Assembly: GCA_019694435.1 (NCBI GenBank)
Contig: JAIBBZ010000018.1
Location: 1-64,000 of the forward strand
Length of the DNA: 64,000 nucleotides
Origin: Pirellulales bacterium
GTDB taxonomy: Bacteria; Planctomycetota; Planctomycetia; Pirellulales; JAEUIK01
Direction: 5' to 3'
The translations under genes and the position numbers were made by a program. Below, piece after piece: positions 33,787 to 43,371 of the stretch (position 1 is its first letter; every line of letters begins with the position of its first letter). The notes beneath the pieces are model-generated. The model searched no databases. It was given only the letters and a program-made list of their open reading frames with translations, and was not told where the DNA came from.

Positions 33787-35313
33787 CTAGAACCGCCCGC
33801 GCCAGTTGAGCTCGAAGTCGTACAGTTCGGCGATCTCGGCCGCGGTCCTTGCCCTCAGGTTCGTGAACCGGTCGTACAGCGCTTCGGTATCGCGCACGCC
33901 CAGGCCGGCCAAGAGCCGGAACTTGTGGGCCAGCAGATCGTCGAGCAGTCCGCTCGTGTTGCGGGCATGGCCGACCGGGTACATCACCAGGCCGCTGTCG
34001 AGGTGCCCCAGGTCGGCGTGGTCGATGGCCAACGAGGTGGGAATACCGTCCGGGTAGCGGTCGTCGTATTCCTGGCCGCCGTGGCGGAAGTCGATGCGCT
34101 GCATGATCCGCCGGGTCAGCGGTTCGTGCAGGGCCTGATCGTTGTAGTCCTCGGGCACGAGCATCAGCTCTTTCCAACCGCCGCAGCGCTGTTGATAGGC
34201 CTTGCGCATCAAGGTGGCGATGATGTAGACCATCGAGTGGTCGGCGCTTTGCCGGGTGCGCGGGTCGCGCTTGGCCGGATCGCCGATGATGCCGAAAGCC
34301 GGCTCGTAGATCGTGATCTGCACGGACTTCAGCCGACCTTCGTCGTCGACCAGCGTGGGGTTGGCCGCGAGCAGGTCCATGAGTCCCTGGATGGCGCCGG
34401 CCGACTGGTGTTCGTACAGGCCCAGCTTGAAGTGCATCCCCATCACGGCGAAATCGTCGCCCGCGGCGCCCAGGGCCAGATCGAAGGGGCTTTCGCCCTT
34501 GGCGGCTGGCTTTTCGAACAGGCAGAAGATCGCCTCGGGGTTGCGAAAGATGTCGGCCGGACCGACGAACCCGCGCAGCGCCCGCCGGGCACTGAGCACG
34601 GCCACTTCGGTGCTGATCGCAGCCGAGGCGCCCTTCGAGTCGGACAATTGCTTGCCGTGCCGGATGGCGCGGAAGGGGATGTAGTGGGCCACGACCAGGC
34701 CGATCGCCGACTCGATCTGATCGACCGTGCCGCCCAACGCCGCGCCGAAGCCGGCCGCCGAAGCGATCGCGCCGTGTACGACGTGGTCGATCTTGTAATT
34801 CTTCAGGGCGAATACCTCGGCCAGCCGGCCGCGGATTTCGTCGATGGCGATCATGGCTCGAACGGTCTGCCGGCCGTCCCAGCCGCAGAGTTGCCCGGCC
34901 GCCACGGCCACGGGGTAGAAGTCGTTGTGCCCAAACTCGCCGCGGGTGTAACCGCGGGTGGGGTTGAAGCCGAAGTTGGTGCCGTTGGAGTCCCATTCGC
35001 GGACCGCCGAGCTGTTGGCCAGCACCGCCTTTTCCGGCGCGAGCCGCACCTTCGATCCGAACACCGGGACGCCCGGGAAGCCGTCGGGCACGCGATACTC
35101 GAGCGCCTCTTGCCGCAGGACGTTGGGGGCATTGGTGCCACAGGCCAGGGCCGATACGCCGCAGGCAATGCTGTCGACGTGGAACCGCTCGGTCATCGCA
35201 AACACGGCCTCGCTCGGCTCGCCCTGGTTGCCGGCCAGGAAGTCGATCGCATATTGCCCGATGCCCCGGGCCTGGTTTTCGTTGCGCGGCAAGAAGACTT
35301 CGCGATTACTCAC
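33787..35313 (-). CDS. MmgE/PrpD family protein (2-methylcitrate dehydratase-like)
   Basis: A 508-residue cytoplasmic protein of the MmgE/PrpD fold, in which members dehydrate 2-methylcitrate or act on aconitate-like substrates. Recognisable stretches are an early helical segment (ERFHVDSIACGVSALACGTN), AVREWDSNGTNFGFNPTRGY, GHNDFYPVAVAAGQLCGWDG, DHSMVYIIATLMRKA and LAHKFRLLAGLG near the C-terminus. Length fits PrpD (about 480-500). No prpB/prpC gene is in the window, so propionate catabolism is not supported by context, and the substrate should be left open. Confidence 0.88.
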   Translation of the reverse strand: MSNREVFLPRNENQARGIGQYAIDFLAGNQGEPSEAVFAMTERFHVDSIACGVSALACGTNAPNVLRQEALEYRVPDGFPGVPVFGSKVRLAPEKAVLANSSAVREWDSNGTNFGFNPTRGYTRGEFGHNDFYPVAVAAGQLCGWDGRQTVRAMIAIDEIRGRLAEVFALKNYKIDHVVHGAIASAAGFGAALGGTVDQIESAIGLVVAHYIPFRAIRHGKQLSDSKGASAAISTEVAVLSARRALRGFVGPADIFRNPEAIFCLFEKPAAKGESPFDLALGAAGDDFAVMGMHFKLGLYEHQSAGAIQGLMDLLAANPTLVDDEGRLKSVQITIYEPAFGIIGDPAKRDPRTRQSADHSMVYIIATLMRKAYQQRCGGWKELMLVPEDYNDQALHEPLTRRIMQRIDFRHGGQEYDDRYPDGIPTSLAIDHADLGHLDSGLVMYPVGHARNTSGLLDDLLAHKFRLLAGLGVRDTEALYDRFTNLRARTAAEIAELYDFELNWRGRF

Positions 35314-35521
35314 ACCGATTCTCCACGGAATTCAGGCTCGGAATGGCCCGAGCCAGAGCAACTCGCCGCCTGGCCCGGCGAATACCGGGCCGCGGCAGGC
35401 GGGCGATTATCGGCCGCTCGCCGCAGGGCTGCAAGGTGCGGCAGATTGCGTCGCGGGACGCGTGTCAGGGGCGCGCGGTGCGGCCATGTACCGGCAATTC
35501 CCAGGGCCAGCGAGCCGCCTG

Positions 35522-36904
35522 TCACGGGTTCGACTTGTTGGGCGCAGAATGGGGCTCACGGTGCGTCAGGGTGACCGTCGCCGTGTTCGGATCGATCAAG
35601 AAAATCGACGAACCACCAAGCTGTGCTCCAACGTCAAATTGGTCGTCCGTGGTGAGGTAGACCAGGTGTTCGCCGACGCTGATCAGTTGCCGTCGATCCA
35701 GCAGATTGTGGACCGAGGTTTTCGGCATGATCAAGTTCCCGAGCGGTGCAGTCTGCCGCAATTCCCCCGTCTCGGCATCGATCTCGCAGAGCATGGCCGG
35801 CGGCACACCGGCGTGGTTTTGCGTCGGCCCGAGATACTGGCTGATCCCGTAGATCACATCCTTCTCCGGCGCATAGGCCAGCGCCACTGGCTGGAGGTAG
35901 TCGCGCTGCTCATTCTTTGGCCAGCGATGGAGAGTCGCCACTTGGCCATTCGTCAATGAAATCGCCACTGGGCCGGGATGATTCGTAACGTAAGGCCACG
36001 CGACTAAACGCTGGCGCTTCGGGTCGAGCGTGAGGCAATGGATTCTTTCCTCACTGAAAGCGGCGGGCTCGATGACGCGGTTGGCGGCAGCGTGTTCGAA
36101 CGGCTCTACCACGTGGCAATGATCGCGAATCAGCCCCAGGAACCGTTTGCCTGGCTCATCGTGCAGCAACGTCTTGATGTCCAGTGCGATCGGAAGCAGC
36201 GTATCCGCTCGGGGGCCTTGCAAAGTGAATTCGCCGTACGAGACGGCATAGCTCGTATGGGTACCGTACTTCCAATCCAAGACTGGCAAGTGCAAGGCCG
36301 AAAAACTCACCGCAGGCAAGTCGGCCGCCGGTTTGGGCTGCGGGTAGTCCAGCGAGAAGGCGGGATTGTCTTCGACGCGATTGACGGTGATCGGCCGATC
36401 CTCGTCAAGGCTTTCGGCTCCATGGAAACTCGCCAGCAGCAGGCCCGTGGCGGCGTGCAATTCGCGGACAGCAATCCGAAAATCACGGGTCTCCAACTGA
36501 CTCGCCGGGCTCAGCCACAGTTGGGGATTTCGGGCATCGTAGTACGCGTAAACCTTAAGCGTGTTCTCCGGCAGCCCCGCGACGGACTGGAGGTATTGGC
36601 CGCCGACATACACGCGTGCGAGCGTGGTGTCCGCGGCGACGCTCACCTTCCACGACGTGGCGAGATAGCCGTTCAGGCATAAGACGACCCGTTTTCCAGG
36701 TCGATCGACGTGCACCCGCGAGCGACCTAAGGCTTGCTTCGCGTTGGCGTAGAATCCGCCCGTCAGCCCGACCATGTGCAATTCGAGGTCGGGTGCCGGC
36801 GCGAGTCGCGGGGGAAGTTCTGCGGCACGCGCCGGGGGTGCGTGTCCAGCCACCGCCAAACCCATCGCCAGGAGCGCAATGAGCACCTGCAGTCGGCAAC
36901 GCAT
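35522..36904 (-). CDS. Exported protein of unknown function
   Basis: A 460-residue protein starting MRCRLQVLIALLAMGLAVAG with a signal peptide cleaved near ARA-A (residue 27). The start at 36904 is firm: a long purine-rich ribosome binding site (GGGGAGGGGGAGG) lies just upstream. The mature part alternates short strands and loops, with repeated patterns such as KRQRLVAWPYVTNHPGPVAI and AYAPEKDVIYGISQYLG, suggesting a beta-propeller-like fold. No catalytic motif is recognised. It is divergent from the Ser/Thr kinase gene across 260 bp, which should hold both promoters. Confidence 0.68.
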   Translation of the reverse strand: MRCRLQVLIALLAMGLAVAGHAPPARAAELPPRLAPAPDLELHMVGLTGGFYANAKQALGRSRVHVDRPGKRVVLCLNGYLATSWKVSVAADTTLARVYVGGQYLQSVAGLPENTLKVYAYYDARNPQLWLSPASQLETRDFRIAVRELHAATGLLLASFHGAESLDEDRPITVNRVEDNPAFSLDYPQPKPAADLPAVSFSALHLPVLDWKYGTHTSYAVSYGEFTLQGPRADTLLPIALDIKTLLHDEPGKRFLGLIRDHCHVVEPFEHAAANRVIEPAAFSEERIHCLTLDPKRQRLVAWPYVTNHPGPVAISLTNGQVATLHRWPKNEQRDYLQPVALAYAPEKDVIYGISQYLGPTQNHAGVPPAMLCEIDAETGELRQTAPLGNLIMPKTSVHNLLDRRQLISVGEHLVYLTTDDQFDVGAQLGGSSIFLIDPNTATVTLTHREPHSAPNKSNP

Positions 36905-37164
36905 GGCCTCCCCCTCCCCTTGCACTGCGATTTTATTGATGGCGCCGACAAATCGTGCTCCCGTACAACCCTACCCGTGGGTCGAGTTAGCATCAATCGT
37001 GCTTACACTTCGGGCGGCCAGGGCGAACGTCGCGCGCATGATTCGACCGGGAATCGGGCTCGATAGCAGATTGATTTGGAGCAATTCGGGCTAAGATCGA
37101 AGGTGTCCGCGGCGCACCGGTGCCCCGGATTCTCGGACTTCAAATCTGCTCTCGTTGGCCGGTC

Positions 37165-39096
37165 ATGGATATCGAACGTCTCGGTCCCTACAAGGTCGGT
37201 CGCCGCCTGGGCAAAGGCGGGATGGGCACCGTGTTCGCCGGCGTCGACGAGAACACCCGGCAAGAGGTGGCCATCAAGGTCTTGTCGGCGGCGCTGGCGG
37301 CCGAGGAAGGCTTTCGCGAGCGGTTCACCAGCGAGATCGAAACGCTGCGCAAGCTGCGCCATCCGAATATCGTGCGGCTCTACGGGTTTGGCCAGCAGGA
37401 CGGCCACTTGTTCTACAGCATGGAGCTGGTGCCCGGCGTCAGCCTGGAAGAAGAACTGACCCAAGGTCGGCGCTTCGAGTGGAAGGAAGTGCTGACGTTG
37501 GCGGTGCAGATTTGCCGCGCGCTGAAACATGCCCACGATCACGGTGTGATTCATCGCGACATCAAGCCGGCCAACGTCATGCTCACGCCCGACGGACAGG
37601 TCAAGCTGTCCGACTTCGGCATCGCCAAACTGTTTGGCAACACGGGCCTGACCTCCGAAGGAGGCGTCCTGGGAACGGCCGAATACATGGCTCCGGAGCA
37701 GGCCGACGGCCGCCCGGTGACGCACAAGGCCGATCTCTACAGCCTGGGCGGCTTGATGTATGCGCTGCTGGCGGGCCGTCCACCGTTTCGTGCGCGGACC
37801 CTGCCCGAGATGCTGCAGCTCCAGCGGTTCGCGCAGGCCGACCCGGTGCGGCGCTACGCCCCACAGACTCCCGAGGAGATCGAAGAGCTGCTGACCGAGC
37901 TGCTCGAGAAAGAGCCCGACAATCGACCGACCAACGCGATGGTGCTGATCCGCCGGCTCGAGGCGATGTACCACGGCCTGGTGGCGCGAGAAAAACGTTT
38001 GAGCGAGCGGCGGCCTCTCGTGGCCGAGGATCTCGAATTCACCGTCTCGCCCGAGGTCGACCTGAATCGCACGGGATCGGTCGATTCGACACTGGCCGGC
38101 AACGAAGCCGCAGAGTCGGTTGATCCCTTGTCGGCGACGATCGGAGCCACGGCCTCGCCCCAGGCCGAGTTGCCGGACGACGACACCGGGTATTCGCTTG
38201 CCATCGATCTCGCGCCGGCGACCAATCGTCCGTTGTCCGAGCAGGCCACGATGGGGGCCTCGCAGGTCAACCCGCCGCCGGCCCCGCCGCACGAATCCAA
38301 GACCAAGGCGCCCGAGCCGGCTGCCAAGTTCAAACGGGTTGAAGAAGTCGACCAGGACGCGGAAGACGGCGGCCAATCGTACGTCTGGCTTGCGCAAATC
38401 GGCCTGCTGGCTGTCTCGCTGATCGCGGTCGTCGCGGTCGGCTGGTATTTGACGCGACCGGTCTCGGCCGAGGCGTTGTATGCCGAGATCAATGCCGCCG
38501 CGATCGACGGCCGGCCCGAGCGCCTGGCCGAGGTCGCCGAGCAGCTCGACGAGTTTCTCAAGCGCTTTCCCCAAGACGCTCGGGCCACGGAAGTCGGCGA
38601 CCTCAAGCAACAACTCGAACTCGACCGGCAGCAGCGTCGGTTCGAGCGGCAAGCCCGCCGTGGAACTGGCCAATCGCTCACGCCGATCGAACGGGCGTAT
38701 GTCGAGGCAATGCAACTGGCAACGCAAGATCCCCAGCGCGCGGCCGACAAGCTGGCGGCCCTGCTGACCTTGTTCTCGCAAGAGCACGCGGCCACCTCGG
38801 AGATGGCCAGCTGCCTCGAATTGGCCCGGCAGCAACTTGCCCGGCTGCAGGCCGAAGGACAGGCCGACAACGCGGCCCAGTTGCAGGTGATCGAGGCGCA
38901 GCTCAGGCGTGCCGAAGAATTGGCCGTGGCCGATCTCCCCGCGGCGCGGGCCGTCTGGAATGCAATCGTCGTCCTGTATGGCGATAAACTCTGGGCAGTC
39001 GCGGCGACGGGCATTGCCCGCCGGGCGCTCGAGGAGCACCCGGCGAATGTATCGGCCGCCGCAAGCGAGATGCCCGCTGCCGGAGCGGGAAAATAA
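37165..39096 (+). CDS. Membrane-anchored Ser/Thr protein kinase
   Basis: A 643-residue PknB-type Hanks kinase. The glycine loop GKGGMGTVF is at 16-24, K38 is the ATP lysine (VAIKVL), the catalytic loop is HRDIKPAN (130-137), DFG is at 150-152, and GTAEYMAPEQ marks the activation segment. A Pro/Thr-rich juxtamembrane region leads to one transmembrane helix at about 407-432. The C-terminal part is helical and TPR-like (AEQLDEFLKRFPQDARATEV, ELARQQLARLQAEGQADNAA) and would lie outside the cytoplasm. Multiple such kinases per genome are usual in planctomycetes. ATG at 37165 begins the kinase domain. Confidence 0.92.
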   Translation: MDIERLGPYKVGRRLGKGGMGTVFAGVDENTRQEVAIKVLSAALAAEEGFRERFTSEIETLRKLRHPNIVRLYGFGQQDGHLFYSMELVPGVSLEEELTQGRRFEWKEVLTLAVQICRALKHAHDHGVIHRDIKPANVMLTPDGQVKLSDFGIAKLFGNTGLTSEGGVLGTAEYMAPEQADGRPVTHKADLYSLGGLMYALLAGRPPFRARTLPEMLQLQRFAQADPVRRYAPQTPEEIEELLTELLEKEPDNRPTNAMVLIRRLEAMYHGLVAREKRLSERRPLVAEDLEFTVSPEVDLNRTGSVDSTLAGNEAAESVDPLSATIGATASPQAELPDDDTGYSLAIDLAPATNRPLSEQATMGASQVNPPPAPPHESKTKAPEPAAKFKRVEEVDQDAEDGGQSYVWLAQIGLLAVSLIAVVAVGWYLTRPVSAEALYAEINAAAIDGRPERLAEVAEQLDEFLKRFPQDARATEVGDLKQQLELDRQQRRFERQARRGTGQSLTPIERAYVEAMQLATQDPQRAADKLAALLTLFSQEHAATSEMASCLELARQQLARLQAEGQADNAAQLQVIEAQLRRAEELAVADLPAARAVWNAIVVLYGDKLWAVAATGIARRALEEHPANVSAAASEMPAAGAGK

Positions 39097-39209
39097 GCCG
39101 GGCACCCGGTCGCACGAAACACCTGCTCCAGTCCCTTTCCGTGCACATTAGGCCCGCCGTCGGGCACCGAGTAAGATGACGGGGCCCTGGCATACCAAAG
39201 GCCCCCGCG

Positions 39210-40835
39210 ATGACCTCAAACGCTGCGAGCCCGAACGTCGGTCAAGTGGATTACGACTATGTCGTGATCGGTTCAGGCTTCGGCGGTAGCGTCTCGGCGT
39301 GCCGGTTGACCGAGAAGGGCTACTCGGTGCTGGTCCTGGAAAAGGGCCGGCGTTTCAGGCCGCAGGATTTTCCAACCAGCAACTGGCAGCTTTCGCGCTG
39401 GATGTGGCGGCCGCGATTGGGCTGGCGCGGCCCTTTCAAGATGACCTTCCTGCGGCACATGACCGTGGTGTCGGGCGTGGGCGTCGGGGGCGGGTCGCTG
39501 GTCTATGCCAACACCCTGCCTGTGCCGCGGCGACCGTTTTTTGCCAGCGCGAGCTGGGCGCATCTGGCCGATTGGGAAGCGGAGCTCAAGCCGCACTATG
39601 CCACCGCGCTGCGGATGCTCGGCGCGGCGCCCAATCCGCGGCTGCATGTCGGCGATCAGGCGCTCCTGGAAATCGCCTCCGAGGATGGTCGGCCCGAACA
39701 TTTTCACCCGGTCAATACGGCCGTCTACTACGGCGAGCCCGGCCGCACGGTGCCGGACCCGTATTTCGATGGCCGCGGGCCTTCGCGCACTGGCTGCATC
39801 CATTGCGGCCATTGCATGATCGGCTGCAAGGACAACGCCAAGAACACGCTCGACAAGAACTATCTCTATCTGGCCGAACAGGGCGGCGCCAAAGTCGAGG
39901 CCGAATGCGAGGTGTTCGATGTCCGCCCGCGCCCGGCGGGCGGTTACGAAGTGCATTACCGGCGGCACCACCCCCGGGGGACGCATTGCGTCACGGCCGC
40001 CCATGTGGTTTTTTCCGGCGGCGTGATGGGCACCTTGCCGCTGTTGCTGAAACTCAAGCAATCGTCGCTGCCGAAGCTGTCGGCACGGTTGGGCGACACG
40101 ATTCGCAGCAACTCGGAAAGCATCATCAACGTCGTGACGTTGCGGCCCGAGCTGGACCTGTCGCAAGGCGTGGCCATCACGTCGAAGTACGACATCGACG
40201 AACACAGCAGCCTGGAGATCGTGCGTTATCCGCGCGGCTCCGGGTTCTTCAAGCTGCTGATCTCGCCGCACGCGCCGGGCAACAACGTGTTTGCCCGTCT
40301 GGCGATGGCGCTGGCCGCCTGGGTGCGGCAGCCGCTGCGGATGCTCAGGGCGCTGGGGGTGGAGATCGGCCGCGGCTCGCATACGCTCTTGTTCATGCAG
40401 ACGCTCGACAGCACGCTGCGCTTTCGCCGCAACTGGTTCGGCGGCGTGACGACCGAGGTCTCGTCGGGTGCGCCTCCCGCGGCGTCGATCCCGTTGGCCA
40501 CGCGGTACGCCGAGCGGATGGCCGAGAAGCTCGACGCCGTGCCGTTTTCGCTGGTCACCGAAACGTTGTTCGGCACGCCCTCGACGGCCCACATTCTCGG
40601 CGGCTGCTGCATGGGTCGCGATGCCGACGAAGGCGTGATCGACAGCCGCAACCGCGTCTTCAATTACGAAGGTCTCTACGTGATCGACGGTTCGATGATC
40701 TCGGCCAACCCGGGCGTCAATCCGTCGCTGACCATTACCGCACTCGCTGAACGGGCCATGTCGCTGATTCCGGCCAAGGAGCTTACTCATGAGTATCGCC
40801 GAACCGAAAGCGTTGTATCGGGAGCCGTCGGGTAG
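39210..40835 (+). CDS. GMC-family FAD-dependent oxidoreductase (cholesterol oxidase-like branch)
   Basis: A 541-residue flavoprotein that should oxidise an alcohol with FAD. The Rossmann motif VIGSGFGGSVSACRL is near residues 19-33; VSGVGVGGGSLVYAN is the second FAD motif; C-terminal GLYVIDGSMISANPGVNPSL and TITALAERAM match the GMC_oxred_C end. C196, C199, C202 and C206 form CxxCxxCxxxC, a ferredoxin-like spacing that recurs in this GMC branch and could ligate an iron-sulfur cluster. The stop overlaps the next gene by 47 bp, so it is co-transcribed with the aldehyde dehydrogenase. Substrate is unknown (sterol or long-chain alcohol are possibilities). Confidence 0.88.
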   Translation: MTSNAASPNVGQVDYDYVVIGSGFGGSVSACRLTEKGYSVLVLEKGRRFRPQDFPTSNWQLSRWMWRPRLGWRGPFKMTFLRHMTVVSGVGVGGGSLVYANTLPVPRRPFFASASWAHLADWEAELKPHYATALRMLGAAPNPRLHVGDQALLEIASEDGRPEHFHPVNTAVYYGEPGRTVPDPYFDGRGPSRTGCIHCGHCMIGCKDNAKNTLDKNYLYLAEQGGAKVEAECEVFDVRPRPAGGYEVHYRRHHPRGTHCVTAAHVVFSGGVMGTLPLLLKLKQSSLPKLSARLGDTIRSNSESIINVVTLRPELDLSQGVAITSKYDIDEHSSLEIVRYPRGSGFFKLLISPHAPGNNVFARLAMALAAWVRQPLRMLRALGVEIGRGSHTLLFMQTLDSTLRFRRNWFGGVTTEVSSGAPPAASIPLATRYAERMAEKLDAVPFSLVTETLFGTPSTAHILGGCCMGRDADEGVIDSRNRVFNYEGLYVIDGSMISANPGVNPSLTITALAERAMSLIPAKELTHEYRRTESVVSGAVG

Positions 40836-42510
40836 GATCTCGACCCCGGACGACATCGATCGGGCCGTCCGCGAACTGGCCGCCAATCGCGATCGTTTTC
40901 GACGCACGTCGGTGCGCGAGCGCATTCGGCTCGTCGAGGAATGTCTGCGGGGGCTCGTGGCCGAGGCCGACGGCTGGGTCGCCGCGGCCTGCGAGGCCAA
41001 GGGCCTGCAGCCCGGCACCAGCTTTGCCGCCGAAGAAATGGCTGCCGGACCCGTGGCCGTGGCCCGGTATCTGAAACTGCTCGCGCAAAGCTTGCGCGAC
41101 ATCGAAGCGCAGGGCATTCCGCGCGTGCCCGGCGAGATTGTCGTCGGCCCCGAGGGGCAGGTCCGCGTCGAGGTGATGCCCACCCGGGGGCTGTTCGACG
41201 GCATCTTGTTCTCCGGCTTCAAGGCGCACGTCTGGATGCAGCCGGGCGTGACGCCGGAAAATCTCGGCGACACGATGGCCACGATCTACCGGCACGAGCA
41301 CCCGCCGGTGGGCATCTCGCTCGTGTTGGGCGCGGGCAACGTCTCGTCGATCCCGCCGACCGACGCCTTCTCGAAGCTCTTCCAAGAAGGCCAGTTGGTG
41401 CTCGTGAAAATGAACCCGGTCAACGAGTACCTGGGTCCGTTCTACGAACGGGCCTTTGCGGCCTTGTTGCGCGAGGGCTACCTGCGCATCGTCTACGGCG
41501 GCGCCGAGGCGGGCATCGCGGCGATCAACCAGCCGCTCGTCGACGAGGTGCACATCACCGGGTCCATCTATTCCCACGAGACGATCGTCTGGGGGCCGCC
41601 GGGGCCCGAACGCGATCTGCGCAAGTCAGCCGGCGATCCGTTGCTCAAGAAACGGATCACCAGCGAACTGGGCAACGTCACGCCGTGGATCGTCGTGCCC
41701 TGGGACTACAGCGAGAAGGAGCTGGCGTTCCAGGCCGAGAACACCGCAGCGATGATCACCAACAATGCTTCGTTTAATTGCATCGCCACAAAGATGGTGG
41801 TCACCTGGCGGCATTGGCCGCAGCGCGAACGGTTTCTCGATTTGCTCGAGGCGACGTTGGGCCACGTGCCGCGGCGCAAGGCGTATTACCCCGGCGCGGC
41901 CGACCGCTTCCGCAAGTTCACCGGCTGCGAAGGTCTCGACGAGCACGGCTGCCTGCCGTGGACGATCGTGCGCAACGTCGCGCCTCAGCGCGACCCGCAG
42001 TATTTCGACGAGGAGTCGTTCGTGTGCGTCTGCGCCGAGACGGCGCTCGACGCGGCCACGCCGGCCGATTTCCTCGACGCGGCCGTCGAGTTCGCCAACG
42101 ACCGGCTGTGGGGTACCTTGGGCGCCGGCCTGATGGTGCATCCCAAGTTTCGCCGCGAGGGCAACCACGAGGCCCGCTTCCAACGGGCCCTGGCCAATCT
42201 GCGCTACGGCACGATCGGCATCAATCACTGGCCGGCACTGTCTTACGCGATGATCAGTCCGCCGTGGGGCGGTTTTCCCGGCGGTACGATTGCCGAGCCC
42301 CAAAGCGGCATCGGTTGGGTGCACAACACCTACATGCTCGACAAGGCCCAAAAGACCGTGCTCGAAGGCCCGTTGACCGTCTTCCCCAAGCCGTTTTGGT
42401 TCCCGACGCACACCGGCGCGGCGGGCATGGCGGGCGACGTCTTGCGTCTCACGGCCGATCCGTCGCTGTGGAAGGTGCTCAAGCTGTTGCCGGCGGCGCT
42501 GCGGGGATAA
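40789..42510 (+). CDS. Aldehyde dehydrogenase family protein
   Basis: A 573-residue NAD(P)-dependent oxidoreductase-like protein with the ALDH fold. The catalytic cysteine is C331 in NASFNCIATKMVV, and a general-base glutamate is likely in TSELGNVTPWIVV. PVGISLVLGAGNVSSIPPTD and VHITGSIYSHETIVWG match the cofactor-binding region in a diverged form. It is larger than the usual 480-500 residues, with extra sequence at both ends. The ATG at 40789 overlaps the GMC gene by 47 bp, suggesting that the aldehyde made by the GMC enzyme is passed on for oxidation to an acid. Substrate is unknown. Confidence 0.86.
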   Translation: MSIAEPKALYREPSGRISTPDDIDRAVRELAANRDRFRRTSVRERIRLVEECLRGLVAEADGWVAAACEAKGLQPGTSFAAEEMAAGPVAVARYLKLLAQSLRDIEAQGIPRVPGEIVVGPEGQVRVEVMPTRGLFDGILFSGFKAHVWMQPGVTPENLGDTMATIYRHEHPPVGISLVLGAGNVSSIPPTDAFSKLFQEGQLVLVKMNPVNEYLGPFYERAFAALLREGYLRIVYGGAEAGIAAINQPLVDEVHITGSIYSHETIVWGPPGPERDLRKSAGDPLLKKRITSELGNVTPWIVVPWDYSEKELAFQAENTAAMITNNASFNCIATKMVVTWRHWPQRERFLDLLEATLGHVPRRKAYYPGAADRFRKFTGCEGLDEHGCLPWTIVRNVAPQRDPQYFDEESFVCVCAETALDAATPADFLDAAVEFANDRLWGTLGAGLMVHPKFRREGNHEARFQRALANLRYGTIGINHWPALSYAMISPPWGGFPGGTIAEPQSGIGWVHNTYMLDKAQKTVLEGPLTVFPKPFWFPTHTGAAGMAGDVLRLTADPSLWKVLKLLPAALRG

Positions 42511-42689
42511 CCGCTGGCGCCCCGGTCGCGCTGGCGACGTCCTCCGAAGAGGACTTTTGTTGACGCGCAAAAGATTTCTGGCGCGCGGCGTCCCTTGCTA
42601 GCCTGAGTCGCGAGGCCGGACGTCGTTGTCGTTTTGGGGCAACGGCGCATCGATCCCGGTCGGCCGCCTGGCACCCGAGGAGCTTGTGC

Positions 42690-43352
42690 ATGATCGCGCT
42701 GCCTACCGCTCGTCAGCAGGAGTTTGTCGCCGCGCTTGAGGACGTCGTCTCCGGATTCGGCGGCAACCCCTTGTTCGCCAGCATCGATGCGGGCACCTTC
42801 GAGATGCGGCATTATCACCGCTGGCTGCAGAGGATCTTTCATCTTTCCTATCACGCGCCGCAGACGTTCGCGCTGGCGGCCGGCTATTGCGATTACCGCT
42901 TGCAGCCGGTGCGCGATTACCTGATTACGCACGCCGAAGAAGAACGGACGCATTGGCGCTGGTCCGTCGAGGACCTCGAGGCGACCGGCTATGCGGGGCC
43001 TGACCCGCGCAGCGAGATGCCTCCCTTGGATTGCCAGAACTATGTCGCCTTCACGACTTTTCTGGCCGTGCGGATGCCGGTGGCAAGGTTGGGAACGGCC
43101 GTGGTGCTCGAAGGAGTCGGCGCGCGCTGGGGCGCGGCCTACGGCCGCAAGGTCAAGGCTCTGCTCAATCTACAGCCGCAGCAGATGTCGTTTTCGCTGG
43201 GGCACGGCGACGTCGACGCGGGGCACACGGCCGATATCATGCGCGTGCTCGATGAGGCCGAATTGACCGGCCACGAATGGGCCTGGCTGACCCATGCCGT
43301 GCGGACGGCCAACGAGTTGTATACGCAGGTCTATGCGTCGGTCGTGACTTGA
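42690..43352 (+). CDS. Heme-oxygenase-like putative di-metal oxidase (HDO-like)
   Basis: A 220-residue all-helical protein of the PqqC/TENA-like heme-oxygenase superfamily. Candidate metal ligands are E84/E85 and H88 (AEEERTH), E141 (VLEGVGARW), and H172, D176 and H179 (HGDVDAGHTADIM), the arrangement of six acidic/His residues seen in heme-oxygenase-like diiron oxidases such as UndA-type enzymes. That suggests O2-dependent oxidation or decarboxylation of an acid. It starts 180 bp after the aldehyde dehydrogenase on the same strand, so the product acid could be its substrate. This pathway is inferred from position and fold. Confidence 0.75.
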   Translation: MIALPTARQQEFVAALEDVVSGFGGNPLFASIDAGTFEMRHYHRWLQRIFHLSYHAPQTFALAAGYCDYRLQPVRDYLITHAEEERTHWRWSVEDLEATGYAGPDPRSEMPPLDCQNYVAFTTFLAVRMPVARLGTAVVLEGVGARWGAAYGRKVKALLNLQPQQMSFSLGHGDVDAGHTADIMRVLDEAELTGHEWAWLTHAVRTANELYTQVYASVVT

Positions 43353-43371
43353 GCTGGCGAAACGTGCCGCG

